A stretch of DNA of 64,000 nucleotides from Bacillota bacterium (GTDB lineage: Bacteria; Bacillota; Clostridia; Clostridiales; Clostridiaceae): positions 1 through 64,000 of the forward strand of contig JAJXWJ010000009.1 in NCBI GenBank assembly GCA_021781655.1, read 5' to 3'. Below are positions 55,035 through 64,000 of the stretch, in pieces (positions within the stretch are counted from its first letter, which is position 1; each line of letters opens with the position of its first letter). Under the pieces are notes generated by a model. That model did not search any database, was not told the origin of the DNA, and saw only the letters and a list, made by a program, of their open reading frames with translations. The translations under genes were made by a program, and so were the position numbers.

Positions 55035-56723
55035 ATGGCGTTAAAGCGGCAAATAATAAAAACGGATATACTAATTATTGGAGGCGGTGCTGCGGGATGT
55101 TTTGCAGCAATAACAGCGGCAAAACAAAAAGCAGTTAATATAATTATTGCTGAAAAAGCAAATATAAAAAGAAGTGGATGTTTAGCAGCAGGGGTAAATG
55201 CCTTAAATGCATACATAACTAAAGATGAAACTGCAGAAAGCTTTGTAGATTACGTTAAAGAAGAATTTAATGGGGTTATAAGAGAAGATTTAGTTTATAC
55301 AATTGCAAAGAGATTAAATAGTGTAACAGAAAAAATAGAAAGCCTTGGACTTCCAATACTCAAAGATGAAAATGGCGAATATGTAACAAGAGGAAAAAGA
55401 AGCATAAAAATAAATGGAGAAAATATTAAACCTATCTTAAAAAATGCAGTAGAAAATTACAATAACATAGAAGTGTTAAATAACACAAATATTATAGATT
55501 ATATTGTGAAGGATAATAGAGTGATAGGTGCTTACGGATTTTCTATTAAAGAAGAGAAATTTATAGTTATTGAAGCTAAAGCAGTAATATGTACAACTGG
55601 TGGAGCATCAGGAATTTACAAACCTAATAATCCAACCTTTTCAAGACATAAGATGTGGTATAGCCCTTTTAATGTAGGCTCAGGTTATGCTATGGGAATA
55701 AGGGCAGGAGCTGAAATGACTACCTTTGAAATGAGATTTATTGCACTTAGATGCAAGGATACCATTGCACCTACTGGAACAATTGCACAAGGTGTTAGAA
55801 CTCCACAAATAAATAGTCTAGGTGAAAGATATGTAAAAAATTATGGTAAAGCTACAACAATAAATAGATTATATGCAACGGTTAGAGAAAATTTGGAGGG
55901 AAGAGGGCCTTGCTATCTTAAAACAGAGGATATTAATGAAGAGCAGGAAAAAGAACTTTTAAAAGCATATTTAAACATGGCACCACAGCAAACTTTAAAA
56001 TGGATTGGAAGTGGTACTTCGCCAAGGAATGAAAATGTTGAAATAGAAGGTACAGAGCCTTATATAGTTGGGGGACATACATCTAGCGGCTATTGGATTG
56101 ATACAAATAGAAAAACTACGATAGAAGGACTTTATGCAGCAGGTGATGTAGCAGGAGGAAGCCCTAAAAAATATGTTACTGGATGTTTTGCAGAAGGAGA
56201 AATTGCGGCTATTTCCGCCCTAAAACATATTAAACAAATAGAAATAGTTGATTTAGATGAAGGCACAATTAAAGATAAATTTGAAGAGATAAATTCATAT
56301 TTTCATAATGACGATAACTTACTTTCCTTTGAGGAAATTGAAGAGGCTATGCAAAAGGTTATGGATGAATATGCAGGGGGAATTTCACAAAATTATGCCT
56401 ATACTAATAGAAAATTAAAAATAGCGGAAAAAAGAATAGATGAACTAAAAGAAATGACAAATAAACTAAAAGCAAAAGATATGCACGAACTTTTATTTAT
56501 CTATGAAATTATTGACAGACTATATGTAGCTAAAGTTTTAATTAAACATTTGCAGGCTAGGCAGGAAACAAGATGGAAATGTTATGAACAAAATGCTGAT
56601 TACCCACAGCAAGACGATGAATTGTGGATAAAGTATGTAAATTCTATATATAAATGTGGAAAAGTTGAAATTTTGTTTAGAGACATAGTTGGAAGGGATG
56701 AAAGCTATGAGCATAAAAATTGA
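55035..56723 (+). CDS. aprA: Adenylylsulfate reductase alpha-like flavoprotein
   Basis: This 562-residue FAD enzyme belongs to the fumarate reductase/AprA group. The N-terminal DILIIGGGAAGCFAAITAAKQ binds FAD, GCLAAGVNALNAY and the HTSSGYWIDTNRKTTIEGLYAAGDVAGGSPKKY stretch are the AprA-like active-site and FAD regions. It should reduce APS to sulfite and AMP with the ferredoxin-like partner next door. It starts 4 bp after cysC and overlaps the ferredoxin gene by 17 bp. In these clostridia it is used for assimilation rather than respiration; that is inferred from the operon. Confidence 0.88.
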   Translation: MALKRQIIKTDILIIGGGAAGCFAAITAAKQKAVNIIIAEKANIKRSGCLAAGVNALNAYITKDETAESFVDYVKEEFNGVIREDLVYTIAKRLNSVTEKIESLGLPILKDENGEYVTRGKRSIKINGENIKPILKNAVENYNNIEVLNNTNIIDYIVKDNRVIGAYGFSIKEEKFIVIEAKAVICTTGGASGIYKPNNPTFSRHKMWYSPFNVGSGYAMGIRAGAEMTTFEMRFIALRCKDTIAPTGTIAQGVRTPQINSLGERYVKNYGKATTINRLYATVRENLEGRGPCYLKTEDINEEQEKELLKAYLNMAPQQTLKWIGSGTSPRNENVEIEGTEPYIVGGHTSSGYWIDTNRKTTIEGLYAAGDVAGGSPKKYVTGCFAEGEIAAISALKHIKQIEIVDLDEGTIKDKFEEINSYFHNDDNLLSFEEIEEAMQKVMDEYAGGISQNYAYTNRKLKIAEKRIDELKEMTNKLKAKDMHELLFIYEIIDRLYVAKVLIKHLQARQETRWKCYEQNADYPQQDDELWIKYVNSIYKCGKVEILFRDIVGRDESYEHKN

Positions 56724-57021
56724 TAAAAATAAATGCGTTGGGTGTAAAAAATGTATTGAAGTATGTCCTGGAACACTTATTTGCAAAGATGAAGATGGAA
56801 AAGCCTATATAAAGTATCCCAAAAATTGTTGGGGGTGTACAGCTTGCCTTAAAGAATGTAAATTTTCAGCAATTGAATACTATCTCGGTGCAGATATAGG
56901 TGGTAATGGAGCAAAGCTTAAGGTTTTGGAAACAATAGATACATTAGATTGGATTATAACACATGAAAATAATAAAAATACGACAATAACCACTAACAGA
57001 AAGGAATCAAATAAATATTAG
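56707..57021 (+). CDS. 2[4Fe-4S] ferredoxin, AprB-like partner
   Basis: This 104-residue protein has two cluster motifs, CVGCKKCIEVCPG and CWGCTACLKECKF, and a short C-terminal extension. The ATG at 56707 is preferred (GGAAGGGATG upstream); a frame from 56689 is longer by six codons. It overlaps the end of aprA, so the two are translated together. It should carry electrons to the flavoprotein. Confidence 0.9.
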   Translation: MSIKIDKNKCVGCKKCIEVCPGTLICKDEDGKAYIKYPKNCWGCTACLKECKFSAIEYYLGADIGGNGAKLKVLETIDTLDWIITHENNKNTTITTNRKESNKY

Positions 57022-57054
57022 CATTGAATTACTTAAAAAGGGGGCTAAATAATT

Positions 57055-57894
57055 TTGAGTTTATCGGCTACAAACATTAGTAAAAAATATTCATCTAAGC
57101 ATAAACAAAGTTACATTTTGAATAATATAAGTATTTCTTTTAAAAAAGGTGAGTTTGTATGTCTTTTAGGTCCTTCTGGCTGTGGAAAGTCTACTCTTTT
57201 AAACATAATAGCAGGACTTTTAAAGCCTAGTTCCGGTGAAATCACATTAAACGGCAAAAAAGTGACAGAAGTAGGAGTGGACAGGGCTGTAATGTTTCAA
57301 GAGTGTGCACTTTTTCCATGGCTTACGGTTATAGATAATGTTGAATTTGGAATGAAGATTGCTAAGGTACCTAAAAAAGAAAGAAGAGAAAAGGCTTTAA
57401 AATATTTGAAGATGGTACATTTAACTAAATTTCAAAATTGTTATATTAGCGAATTATCTGGTGGAATGAAACAAAGGGTAGCCTTAGCAAGAGCTTTAAC
57501 TTTGGATTCTGAAGTGCTTTTAATGGATGAGCCATTTTCTGCCCTAGATAGTCAAACTAAAGATATACTTCAAAAAGAACTTGAAAAAATTTGGTGGGAA
57601 ACTAAAAAAACAATAATTTTTGTAACACATAATGTAGAGGAAGCTGTGCTTTTAGGTGACAGAGTTATAGTGATGTCTGCCAATGGGGGCAAGATTAGAA
57701 AAGAGTTCAAAATAGAACTGGGAAGACCGAGAGAAAGTCAAAGTATAGATCTTAGTTATATTGTAGCACAAGTTAAAAAAGAACTTAGAGAGGAGGTAGA
57801 AAGAGTTGCAAAAGGTGAATACGACAATGATTGGAATTTTGAAGAAGATACTATTTTACATGATTCTGATTTTGATTTGGGAGCTGGTTTATAA
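57055..57894 (+). CDS. ssuB: ABC transporter ATPase, SsuB/TauB type
   Basis: This 279-residue ATPase has Walker A LLGPSGCGKSTLLNII, the Q-loop MFQECALFPWLTV, signature LSGGMKQRVALARAL and Walker B VLLMDEPFSALD. It belongs to the nitrate/sulfonate/taurine importer group. In this operon it likely powers uptake of sulfate or an organosulfonate. The start is TTG with GGGGG-rich sequence upstream. No substrate-binding protein gene is found beside it. Confidence 0.9.
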   Translation: MSLSATNISKKYSSKHKQSYILNNISISFKKGEFVCLLGPSGCGKSTLLNIIAGLLKPSSGEITLNGKKVTEVGVDRAVMFQECALFPWLTVIDNVEFGMKIAKVPKKERREKALKYLKMVHLTKFQNCYISELSGGMKQRVALARALTLDSEVLLMDEPFSALDSQTKDILQKELEKIWWETKKTIIFVTHNVEEAVLLGDRVIVMSANGGKIRKEFKIELGRPRESQSIDLSYIVAQVKKELREEVERVAKGEYDNDWNFEEDTILHDSDFDLGAGL

Positions 57895-58588
57895 AATCGG
57901 AGCAGAAAATTTAAAGCTTGTAAAGGCAAATGATTTTCCTGACCCATATAATGTATTAAAAACTTTAACAGCACTAATAAAAGACAATACTTTAATAATA
58001 GCAGTAGCAACAAGTTTAATAAGGCTATTAATTGGTTATATAATAGCTCTTGTTTTAGGAATAGTTATAGGTATTTCAATTATTAGCTTTAAATTTTTAG
58101 ACGATAATTTGAGTCCGCTTATTTTAGGACTTCAAACACTTCCCAATGTATGCTGGATTCCTCTTGCTACCCTTTGGTTTGGACTTAATGAAAAAGCCAT
58201 TATTTTTGTGGTAGCTATAGGTTCGGTTTTTGCTATAGCAATAGCTACAGGGTCAGGAATAAAAAACGTAAATCCAATTTATTCAAAGGCCGCAAAAACA
58301 ATGGGTGCAAAAGGATTAACCTTGTATAAGGAGGTCATAATTCCAGCTGCCCTTCCTGCCATAGCAAGCGGGATGAAGCAGGGGTGGTCCTTTGCATGGC
58401 GAGGATTGATATCTGGAGAAATGCTTTTATCCTCAAAAGGACTAGGACAAATTCTTATGTCAGGACGAAATTTATCAGATATAAATAAAGAAATGGCTGT
58501 TATGGTTGTAATAGTAGTTTTAGGGTTATTATTTGATAAGTTAATATTCGAAAGGTTAGATAGAGGTGCTAGATACTTATTTAATTAA
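57827..58588 (+). CDS. ssuC: ABC transporter permease, SsuC/TauC type
   Basis: This membrane permease has six hydrophobic segments. The EAA-like loop is KTMGAKGLTLYKEVIIPAALPAIASGMKQGWSFAWRGLI, typical of SsuC/TauC/NrtB. I favour the ATG at 57827, with AAAGGTG upstream; a TTG at 57806 is also possible. Either start lies inside the 3' end of ssuB, so translation is coupled. With ssuB it forms an importer lacking its binding protein at this site. Confidence 0.88.
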   Translation: MIGILKKILFYMILILIWELVYKIGAENLKLVKANDFPDPYNVLKTLTALIKDNTLIIAVATSLIRLLIGYIIALVLGIVIGISIISFKFLDDNLSPLILGLQTLPNVCWIPLATLWFGLNEKAIIFVVAIGSVFAIAIATGSGIKNVNPIYSKAAKTMGAKGLTLYKEVIIPAALPAIASGMKQGWSFAWRGLISGEMLLSSKGLGQILMSGRNLSDINKEMAVMVVIVVLGLLFDKLIFERLDRGARYLFN

Positions 58589-58614
58589 TCACAAAATAAA
58601 AGGAGAGATTTATT

Positions 58615-59415
58615 ATGAATCATTTAGATAGATTAGAAGCAGAGAGTATATATATTTTAAGAGAAGCTTATAAACACTTTGGAAAGTTAGGAATGTTGTG
58701 GTCTATTGGAAAAGATTCAACAGTAATGCTGTGGCTTGCACAAAAAGCATTTTTCGGAAACTGCCCCTTCCCATTAATTCATGTAGATACTACATACAAA
58801 ATACCGGAAATGATTAAGTTTAGGGATGAAGTAGCTAAAAAATATAACTTGAATTTAATTGTAAATACAAATCAAAAAGCAATAGATGAAGGTATGGGAC
58901 CATCTAAAGGAAGGCTAGTTTGCTGTAAGGCACTAAAAACAGAGGGACTACAGGAAGTAGTTAAAAATTATGGATTTGAAGGATTAATAGTTGGAGTAAG
59001 AAGAGATGAAGAAGGTTCAAGATCAAAAGAAAGAGTTTTTAGTGAAAGAAATGCTGAATCAGAATGGGATTATACAGATCAGCCTCCAGAACTTTGGAAC
59101 CAATTTAAGACAGATTTTAAAAAAGGCAATCACATAAGGGTTCATCCTCTTTTAGGCTGGAGAGAAATTGATATATGGGAATACATAAAAAGAGAAAATA
59201 TTCCAATAATTGATTTGTACTTTTCTAAAAATGGAAAGCGTTATAGAAGCCTTGGTTGCGCACCATGCACAAACCCAATACAATCAAATGCATCTAATAT
59301 AGATGAAATAATAGAAGAATTAAAAAATACAAAAGATACAGAACGATCAGGAAGAGCACAAGATCAAGAAGATGCACATGCACTAGAAAAACTAAGAAAG
59401 AATGGATACATGTAA
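58615..59415 (+). CDS. cysD: Sulfate adenylyltransferase subunit 2
   Basis: CysD, a PAPS-reductase-fold N-type ATP pyrophosphatase, makes APS from sulfate and ATP with CysN. The 266-residue protein has the PP-motif variant [33 protein letters not shown], and [19 protein letters not shown], and ends with the [21 protein letters not shown] and GCAPCTNPI region. It is 26 bp after ssuC and 16 bp before cysN. Confidence 0.95.
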   Translation: MNHLDRLEAESIYILREAYKHFGKLGMLWSIGKDSTVMLWLAQKAFFGNCPFPLIHVDTTYKIPEMIKFRDEVAKKYNLNLIVNTNQKAIDEGMGPSKGRLVCCKALKTEGLQEVVKNYGFEGLIVGVRRDEEGSRSKERVFSERNAESEWDYTDQPPELWNQFKTDFKKGNHIRVHPLLGWREIDIWEYIKRENIPIIDLYFSKNGKRYRSLGCAPCTNPIQSNASNIDEIIEELKNTKDTERSGRAQDQEDAHALEKLRKNGYM

Positions 59416-59431
59416 TCCTGGAGGTGAAAAT

Positions 59432-61264
59432 ATGAATAAAGAGAGAGAAAACTTAAACATAGTAGTAGTTGGTCACGTAGATCATGGTAAATCAACTTTA
59501 ATAGGAAGGCTTCTTTATGATACGGATTCGCTTCCAAATGGTGCCATAGAAAAGGTTAAAAATATATCTAAAGAAAAAGGAAAATCTTTTGAATACGCAT
59601 ATCTTTTAGACGCTTTTGAAGAAGAACAAAAGCAAGGTATAACAATAGATATAACCATGATTCAGTTCTTCACAAAGAAAAGAGATTATGTAATTATAGA
59701 TGCTCCAGGCCACAAAGAATTTTTAAAGAATATGATTTCTGGAGCTGCCAGTGCTGAAGCAGCATTCTTATTAGTTGATGCAAAGGAAGGCATTCAGGAA
59801 CAATCTAAAAGACACGGATATATTCTTTCTTTATTAGGAATAAAAAAGGTATATGTAATTGTAAATAAAATGGATTTAGTAGATTATGCTGAAGAAAGAT
59901 TTAATGAAATTGAAGAGCAGTTTAATGACTTCTTAAACAATTTGAATATATATCCAGAAAAATATGTGCCTATATCTGCATTTAACGGTGAAAATTTAAC
60001 TAAAAAATCTGATAAAATGCCATGGTATAAAGGAGAAGCAGTACTAGAGACCATGGATAGAATAGAAAAGGAAAAAGGAATCGAAGAAAGAACACTAAGA
60101 TTTCCTATTCAAGATGTATACAAATTTGATGATAGAAGAATTGTCTCTGGCAGAATAGAATCTGGTACTTTAAAAAAAGGTGATGAAATTGTAATTTATC
60201 CTAGTGGAAAAACTACCAGAGTTAAAGAAATACAATATTGGCAAGATAAAGATAAGACAGATGTAATAACGGCAGGTATGTCTGTGGGTATAACTTTAGA
60301 AGATGAGTTTTTCAATAAAAGAGGAGAGGTTATATGTCATAAAAAGGATCATGTAGCTACCTCGAATGTTTTCAATGCAAATGTATTTTGGCTAGGAAAA
60401 GACAATTTGGTAAAAAACAAAAAGTATAAATTAAAACTTGCAACCCAGGAAGTTGAATTTGAAGTGTTTTCAATAAATAAGGTTATAGATGCTGCATCTC
60501 TTGAAAGCAATGAAAATATAGATTTTATAAAGAAAAATGATGTGGCTGAGGTTACCATTAAAACTAAATATCCAATTTGTTTTGATGAATTTAGTTCAGT
60601 GCAAGCTCTAGGAAGGTTTGTAATTATAGATAATTACAATACTAGCGGTGGTGGAATTATTTCTGGAGTTGAGGATTCCTTGAAAAGAGAAATTAAGGAG
60701 ATTAAAAGCAAAAATATTTCTATAAGAAAAAGGCTTGTTACTAGAGAGCAAAGAGAAGAAGCCTTAAAGCAAAAAGGAAAAGTAATCTGGCTTTCAGGGC
60801 TTCCTGGCTGTGGTAAAAATGAAATAGCCTTAAAGCTTGAAAAGAAATGGTTTGAACTAGGTAGAAAGGTATATTATTTAGACTCTTCACACCTTAGATT
60901 CGGATTAAGCAGTGATTTAGCCTTTACAGTAATGGATTCTCATGAGCAAACTAGAAGAATTGCAGAGATGGCAAACCTTTTTGCTGATAGCGGAACAATT
61001 ACCATTGTGACTTCTGTAAGTAGATTTAAAGAAGACAGACAGTATGCAAGAGAAATTATTGGAAAAGAAAGCTATGTGGAAGTTTTTGTAGAAGCGCCAA
61101 AGGATATATTAAAGAAGAGAAATCCTAAAGAATTAATTGAAACTAATGATAATAGTTTTGAATATGAAAAATCTGATTATCCTGTTTTATCACTTTATAT
61201 AAATGATGCAGAATTTAATTCGGATAAAAAGGTTGAGGAGATTTTAGAATTTTTAGAATACTAA
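59432..61264 (+). CDS. cysNC: Sulfate adenylyltransferase subunit 1 fused to an APS kinase-like domain
   Basis: This 610-residue fusion starts at the ATG at 59432 (GGAGGTG upstream). The N-terminal half is the CysN GTPase: [17 protein letters not shown] (G1), a D-A-P-G-H-K G3 motif, and NKMDLVDY (G4). From about residue 440 a CysC-like domain follows. Its P-loop reads [11 protein letters not shown] with Asn where Ser/Thr normally coordinates Mg, and the substrate motif reads DSSHLRFGL instead of DGDNIRHGL. The kinase half is thus probably weak or dead, and the separate cysC at the operon start would supply the activity. The GTPase activates sulfate adenylation by CysD. Confidence 0.92.
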   Translation: MNKERENLNIVVVGHVDHGKSTLIGRLLYDTDSLPNGAIEKVKNISKEKGKSFEYAYLLDAFEEEQKQGITIDITMIQFFTKKRDYVIIDAPGHKEFLKNMISGAASAEAAFLLVDAKEGIQEQSKRHGYILSLLGIKKVYVIVNKMDLVDYAEERFNEIEEQFNDFLNNLNIYPEKYVPISAFNGENLTKKSDKMPWYKGEAVLETMDRIEKEKGIEERTLRFPIQDVYKFDDRRIVSGRIESGTLKKGDEIVIYPSGKTTRVKEIQYWQDKDKTDVITAGMSVGITLEDEFFNKRGEVICHKKDHVATSNVFNANVFWLGKDNLVKNKKYKLKLATQEVEFEVFSINKVIDAASLESNENIDFIKKNDVAEVTIKTKYPICFDEFSSVQALGRFVIIDNYNTSGGGIISGVEDSLKREIKEIKSKNISIRKRLVTREQREEALKQKGKVIWLSGLPGCGKNEIALKLEKKWFELGRKVYYLDSSHLRFGLSSDLAFTVMDSHEQTRRIAEMANLFADSGTITIVTSVSRFKEDRQYAREIIGKESYVEVFVEAPKDILKKRNPKELIETNDNSFEYEKSDYPVLSLYINDAEFNSDKKVEEILEFLEY

Positions 61265-61271
61265 TAAGAAT

Positions 61272-61317
61272 GGGGTTGTCGCAATAGAAAAAATGTGCGA
61301 CAGCCCAAATTTTTTAT
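61272..61317 (+). terminator. Terminator of the sulfate operon
   Basis: GGGGTTGTCGCA and TGCGACAGCCC form an 11-bp stem with a 12-base loop and a T-run. Confidence 0.9.
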
Positions 61318-62654
61318 TTATAAATATCCTTATAAATTAAAAATATAGTTAAAGTTATACATATTCCAAGGGAAATAATCCAAATTTGATTTGAATATAA
61401 AATAAAATAATTGCTTGGAAAAGCTAATGGTAAAAGTTCTTTTGAGAATACTGTAAAACAATTTTTAATTGCTGTTTTGCTAATATTTTGAGGTTTATCA
61501 AAGGGAGTATGAATTTTACTCATATCGCTATCACAAAAGGTAACAGCATCTATTCCAAATTTTCTAAAGGATGCATGATCGCTTGCATCTTCAAATAAAC
61601 AATTATATTTGATTTTACTATCAATACAAATTTTTGATAAATCTTTAATTAAACCTGTGTTTTTGTTATCATTCTTACCTCCTACAATAGAAAGTGGCAC
61701 AGCATTGCTGCCAATCATATCGAAGTTAAAAACCTCACTGCTTTTAACTTCATTTTTATACCTATCTACAAAATAATTTGATCCTAAAAGTCCAAATTCT
61801 TCTGCATTAAAGCCTATAAAAATTATATTTCTTTCTGGTACACCTAATGATTTTATATATTTAGTCATTTCTAAAACAAAACTTATTCCAGAAGCATTAT
61901 CTAGAGCACCGCTGTAAATATTATTTGAAAAATCTTCACCAAGATGATCAAAATGAGCTGAAATAATTATAGGAGGAAGCTTGTTATCTTTTCCTTGTAT
62001 GTAACCAATAACGTTATTAATATTTGTTTTGCTTTCAGTGCACGGAACAGAGCAGTCTATAGAACATCCGTCAGCAAGTAAATTTTTAAAATCATTATAG
62101 GTTTTTTTTGAAATTAAAATTAACAAAGCTATAGGACTATTTTGGCTATAAGAGCTCCTAAAGGAAATATTATTATTTTCTGGGCAATAAAAAACAAATA
62201 TATTACCACCAGAAGAAACTTTTATGTAGCTACTACCATAAGTTATTTTATTGTTGTAATTGAAGCATATTTTATTTTGTTTGAAGGAAAGCATGTCTTC
62301 CTTGTAATCAGTGCCATATATATATTGTTTTATTAGTTTTCCGTTATTGTTAAAAACCTTCAAAAAAGGCTTTCCAGGAATTGGTTTTGGAAAGGTTACT
62401 GGAAAATTTTCATAATAATCTTTAATGTATGGTTTTAAACCATTTTTTTGAAATTGATCTTTAATATATGCTGCACATATTTTGTTTTCAAAGGTTCCTG
62501 CTAATCGTCCTTTAAAAACATCGGAAGAAAGATAGTTAATGCTTCTCATAACTTCATTTTCGTTAAAGTTGTTAATTTGTAAGCTTAGTTTGAAGCTCAT
62601 AATAAAAATAACAATGAATATAAATAAAAAAATATAAACTATTTTCTTTTTCAT
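61314..62654 (-). CDS. M28-family metallopeptidase, membrane-anchored
   Basis: This zinc aminopeptidase-like protein is about 446 residues. It has an N-terminal membrane helix (residues 4-24), a propeptide-like region, and the M28 domain: IISAHFDHLG, GALDNASGISFVLEM, FIGFNAEEFGLLGS with the catalytic Glu pair, FNFDMIG, and IHTPFDKPQNI for the second-metal His. A second membrane helix is at the C terminus (about 420-440), so it is anchored at both ends outside the cell. The ATG at 62654 follows TTAGGAGC; a longer frame from 62675 overlaps that site. Confidence 0.88.
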   Translation of the reverse strand: MKKKIVYIFLFIFIVIFIMSFKLSLQINNFNENEVMRSINYLSSDVFKGRLAGTFENKICAAYIKDQFQKNGLKPYIKDYYENFPVTFPKPIPGKPFLKVFNNNGKLIKQYIYGTDYKEDMLSFKQNKICFNYNNKITYGSSYIKVSSGGNIFVFYCPENNNISFRSSYSQNSPIALLILISKKTYNDFKNLLADGCSIDCSVPCTESKTNINNVIGYIQGKDNKLPPIIISAHFDHLGEDFSNNIYSGALDNASGISFVLEMTKYIKSLGVPERNIIFIGFNAEEFGLLGSNYFVDRYKNEVKSSEVFNFDMIGSNAVPLSIVGGKNDNKNTGLIKDLSKICIDSKIKYNCLFEDASDHASFRKFGIDAVTFCDSDMSKIHTPFDKPQNISKTAIKNCFTVFSKELLPLAFPSNYFILYSNQIWIISLGICITLTIFLIYKDIYK

Positions 62655-62828
62655 AGTTGCTCCTAAAAATCTCAATATATAATATATATATTGCTGCTTA
62701 TATAAGTAAATTCATATCATTATGAAGAGTTTTTTTATTTACTATGCTATAATAATAATGTAATTAAAAATTGGAAGGATGTGAATTTTAGTTTTAGAAG
62801 TAAACCTTACTTTAAAACTAATTAAAAT

Positions 62829-64000
62829 ATGATGACAATTAATGAAAAACTAGCAAAACAATTTAATATAGCTGTTAAGCAAGTAAATAGTGTTATTGAA
62901 ATGCTTGATGAAGGAAGTACTGTGCCTTTTATTGCTAGATATAGGAAGGAAAGAACTGGTGGACTAGACGATACAATACTTAGAGAGCTTTATGAAAGAC
63001 TTACATATCTAAGAAATTTAGAGGAAAGAAAAGAGACGGTTATAAAAGCTATAGAAGAGCAAGGAAAGCTTACGGAACAATTAAAAGATGATATATTAAA
63101 AGCAGAAACCTTAACTGAGGTAGAGGATTTATATAGACCATACAAACAAAAGAAGAGAACAAGAGCAACTATAGCGGTAGAAAAAGGTTTAAAGCCACTG
63201 GCAGAAACTATTTTTAGCGGTCAATTTAAAGGAGATATTAATTCCTTTGCTGAACAATTCATAGATGAAGAAAAGGCTGTAAATAGTATAGAAGAAGCTA
63301 TATTAGGTGCAGAAGATATAATTAGTGAAATGATTTCTGATGAAGCTGAATACAGAAAGTGGATGAGAAGTTATGTTCAAAAGGAAGGTTTTATAGAGAC
63401 AAGTGGAAGCAGCAAAGAACCAACGCCTTTTGAAATGTATTATGAATACAAAGAAGCCGTTAGTAAAATTCCTGCACATAGAATACTTGCAATAAACAGA
63501 GGTGAAAAGGAAAAGGTACTGTCTGTTAAGATTACGAGTGATGAAAATAAAATTATAGATTATCTTAAAAGCAAATGTTTAAAGGGAAATATAGAAACAG
63601 ATAAATTTGTTGAAGAAAGCGTTAAAGACTCCTTAAAAAGGCTAATATATCCATCGATAGAGAGAGAAATAAGATCGGAGCTTACAGATATAGGAGAAAA
63701 CGGTGCAATTGATATTTTTAAAGCTAATCTTAAGGCACTTTTGATGCAAGCACCAATAAAAGGTAAAGCAGTGCTTGGATATGATCCGGGTTTTAGAACA
63801 GGCTGCAAAATTGCTGTGCTAGACGAAACAGGAAAGCTTTTAGATACTTCAACAGTCTATGCAACAGCACCACAAAATGATGTAGAAGGTTCTATAAAAA
63901 TTCTTAAGGAACTTGTATATAAACATAATGTAGGTATGATTTCACTTGGAAATGGAACTGCCAGCCGCGAATCTGAAGAGGTGGTTGCTAGACTGATAAA
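62829..64000 (+). CDS. tex: Tex-family RNA-binding transcription accessory protein, N-terminal part
   Basis: The frame is open from the ATG at 62829 to the window end, 390 codons with no stop, so the gene is cut. The N-terminal Tex pattern is clear: SVIEMLDEGSTVPFIARYRK, TGGLDDTILRELYERLTYLR, GKLTEQL and VEDLYRPYKQKKRTRATIA. The YqgF-like RNase H-fold domain begins near residue 316 with GYDPGFRTGCKIAVLDETGK and runs to LGNGTASRESEEVVARLI. The S1 domain lies beyond the window. Tex helps transcription and nucleic-acid handling. ATG codons at 62829 and 62832 are both possible; no clear ribosome binding site. Confidence 0.93.
   Translation, partial: MMTINEKLAKQFNIAVKQVNSVIEMLDEGSTVPFIARYRKERTGGLDDTILRELYERLTYLRNLEERKETVIKAIEEQGKLTEQLKDDILKAETLTEVEDLYRPYKQKKRTRATIAVEKGLKPLAETIFSGQFKGDINSFAEQFIDEEKAVNSIEEAILGAEDIISEMISDEAEYRKWMRSYVQKEGFIETSGSSKEPTPFEMYYEYKEAVSKIPAHRILAINRGEKEKVLSVKITSDENKIIDYLKSKCLKGNIETDKFVEESVKDSLKRLIYPSIEREIRSELTDIGENGAIDIFKANLKALLMQAPIKGKAVLGYDPGFRTGCKIAVLDETGKLLDTSTVYATAPQNDVEGSIKILKELVYKHNVGMISLGNGTASRESEEVVARLI

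Overview
This window is low-GC Firmicutes DNA and looks like Clostridium sensu stricto. It has A+T-rich intergenic DNA, strong GGAGG-type ribosome binding sites, sporulation genes (spoIID, a spoIIQ-like gene, spoIIID, yyaC), the 3' end of a thiolase gene, a SAM-I riboswitch before metK, and a sulfate-assimilation operon of the solventogenic clostridia type (cysC, aprA-like, ferredoxin, ABC transporter, cysD, cysNC).

Layout. 1-417: thiolase 3' end. 640-1200: decayed IS30-family transposase. 1419-7280: a compact lanthipeptide-type cluster. It holds a cytolysin-like precursor with no cysteine, a LanM with intact dehydratase motifs but no recognisable cyclase zinc ligands, a subtilisin-like protease, and a flavoprotein reductase with a compact Cys motif. 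7486-14142: F-type ATP synthase operon atpIBEFHAGDC. 14291-20450: ywmB-murA-spoIID-spoIIQ-like-spoIIID-mbl, then yyaC on the other strand. 20678-21028: tRNA-Tyr, Val, Thr, Tyr. 21072-22490: SAM-I riboswitch and metK. 22641-26565: recD2, a ComFA-like protein and ComFC. 26575-26840: a structured ncRNA that I assign to the raiA motif.

The last 87 bp of that ncRNA, including its terminator, recur as a perfect direct repeat at 44008-44094. The 17.2 kb between the repeats is a genomic island: a decayed conjugative element (a TraG/VirD4 remnant at the left end) carrying a polymorphic-toxin locus. It holds a 2,098-residue secreted protein with BspA-type leucine-rich repeats, Rhs/YD repeats and a C-terminal toxin; a second Rhs core without an N terminus; three further orphan toxin tails; a candidate immunity gene after each of the five tails; and debris of IS110, IS66, IS3 and a tyrosine recombinase.

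Right of the island the chromosome resumes: an NfnB/GltD-like oxidoreductase, a metallo-beta-lactamase-fold protein, a degenerate HD-GYP protein, a tandem PilZ protein, hpf (raiA), secA, and prfB with its programmed +1 frameshift. Then come a small HAD-like protein, the sulfate-assimilation operon (54365-61264), an M28 peptidase and the 5' part of tex, cut by the window end.

Two points stand out. First, the lanthipeptide cluster appears built to dehydrate, and probably reduce, Ser/Thr without forming lanthionine rings: the substrate has no Cys and the cyclase has no metal site. Second, a conjugative-type island appears to use the 3' end of a non-tRNA structured RNA as its attachment site and to store interchangeable toxin tails there. 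Both are read by eye; no searches were run.
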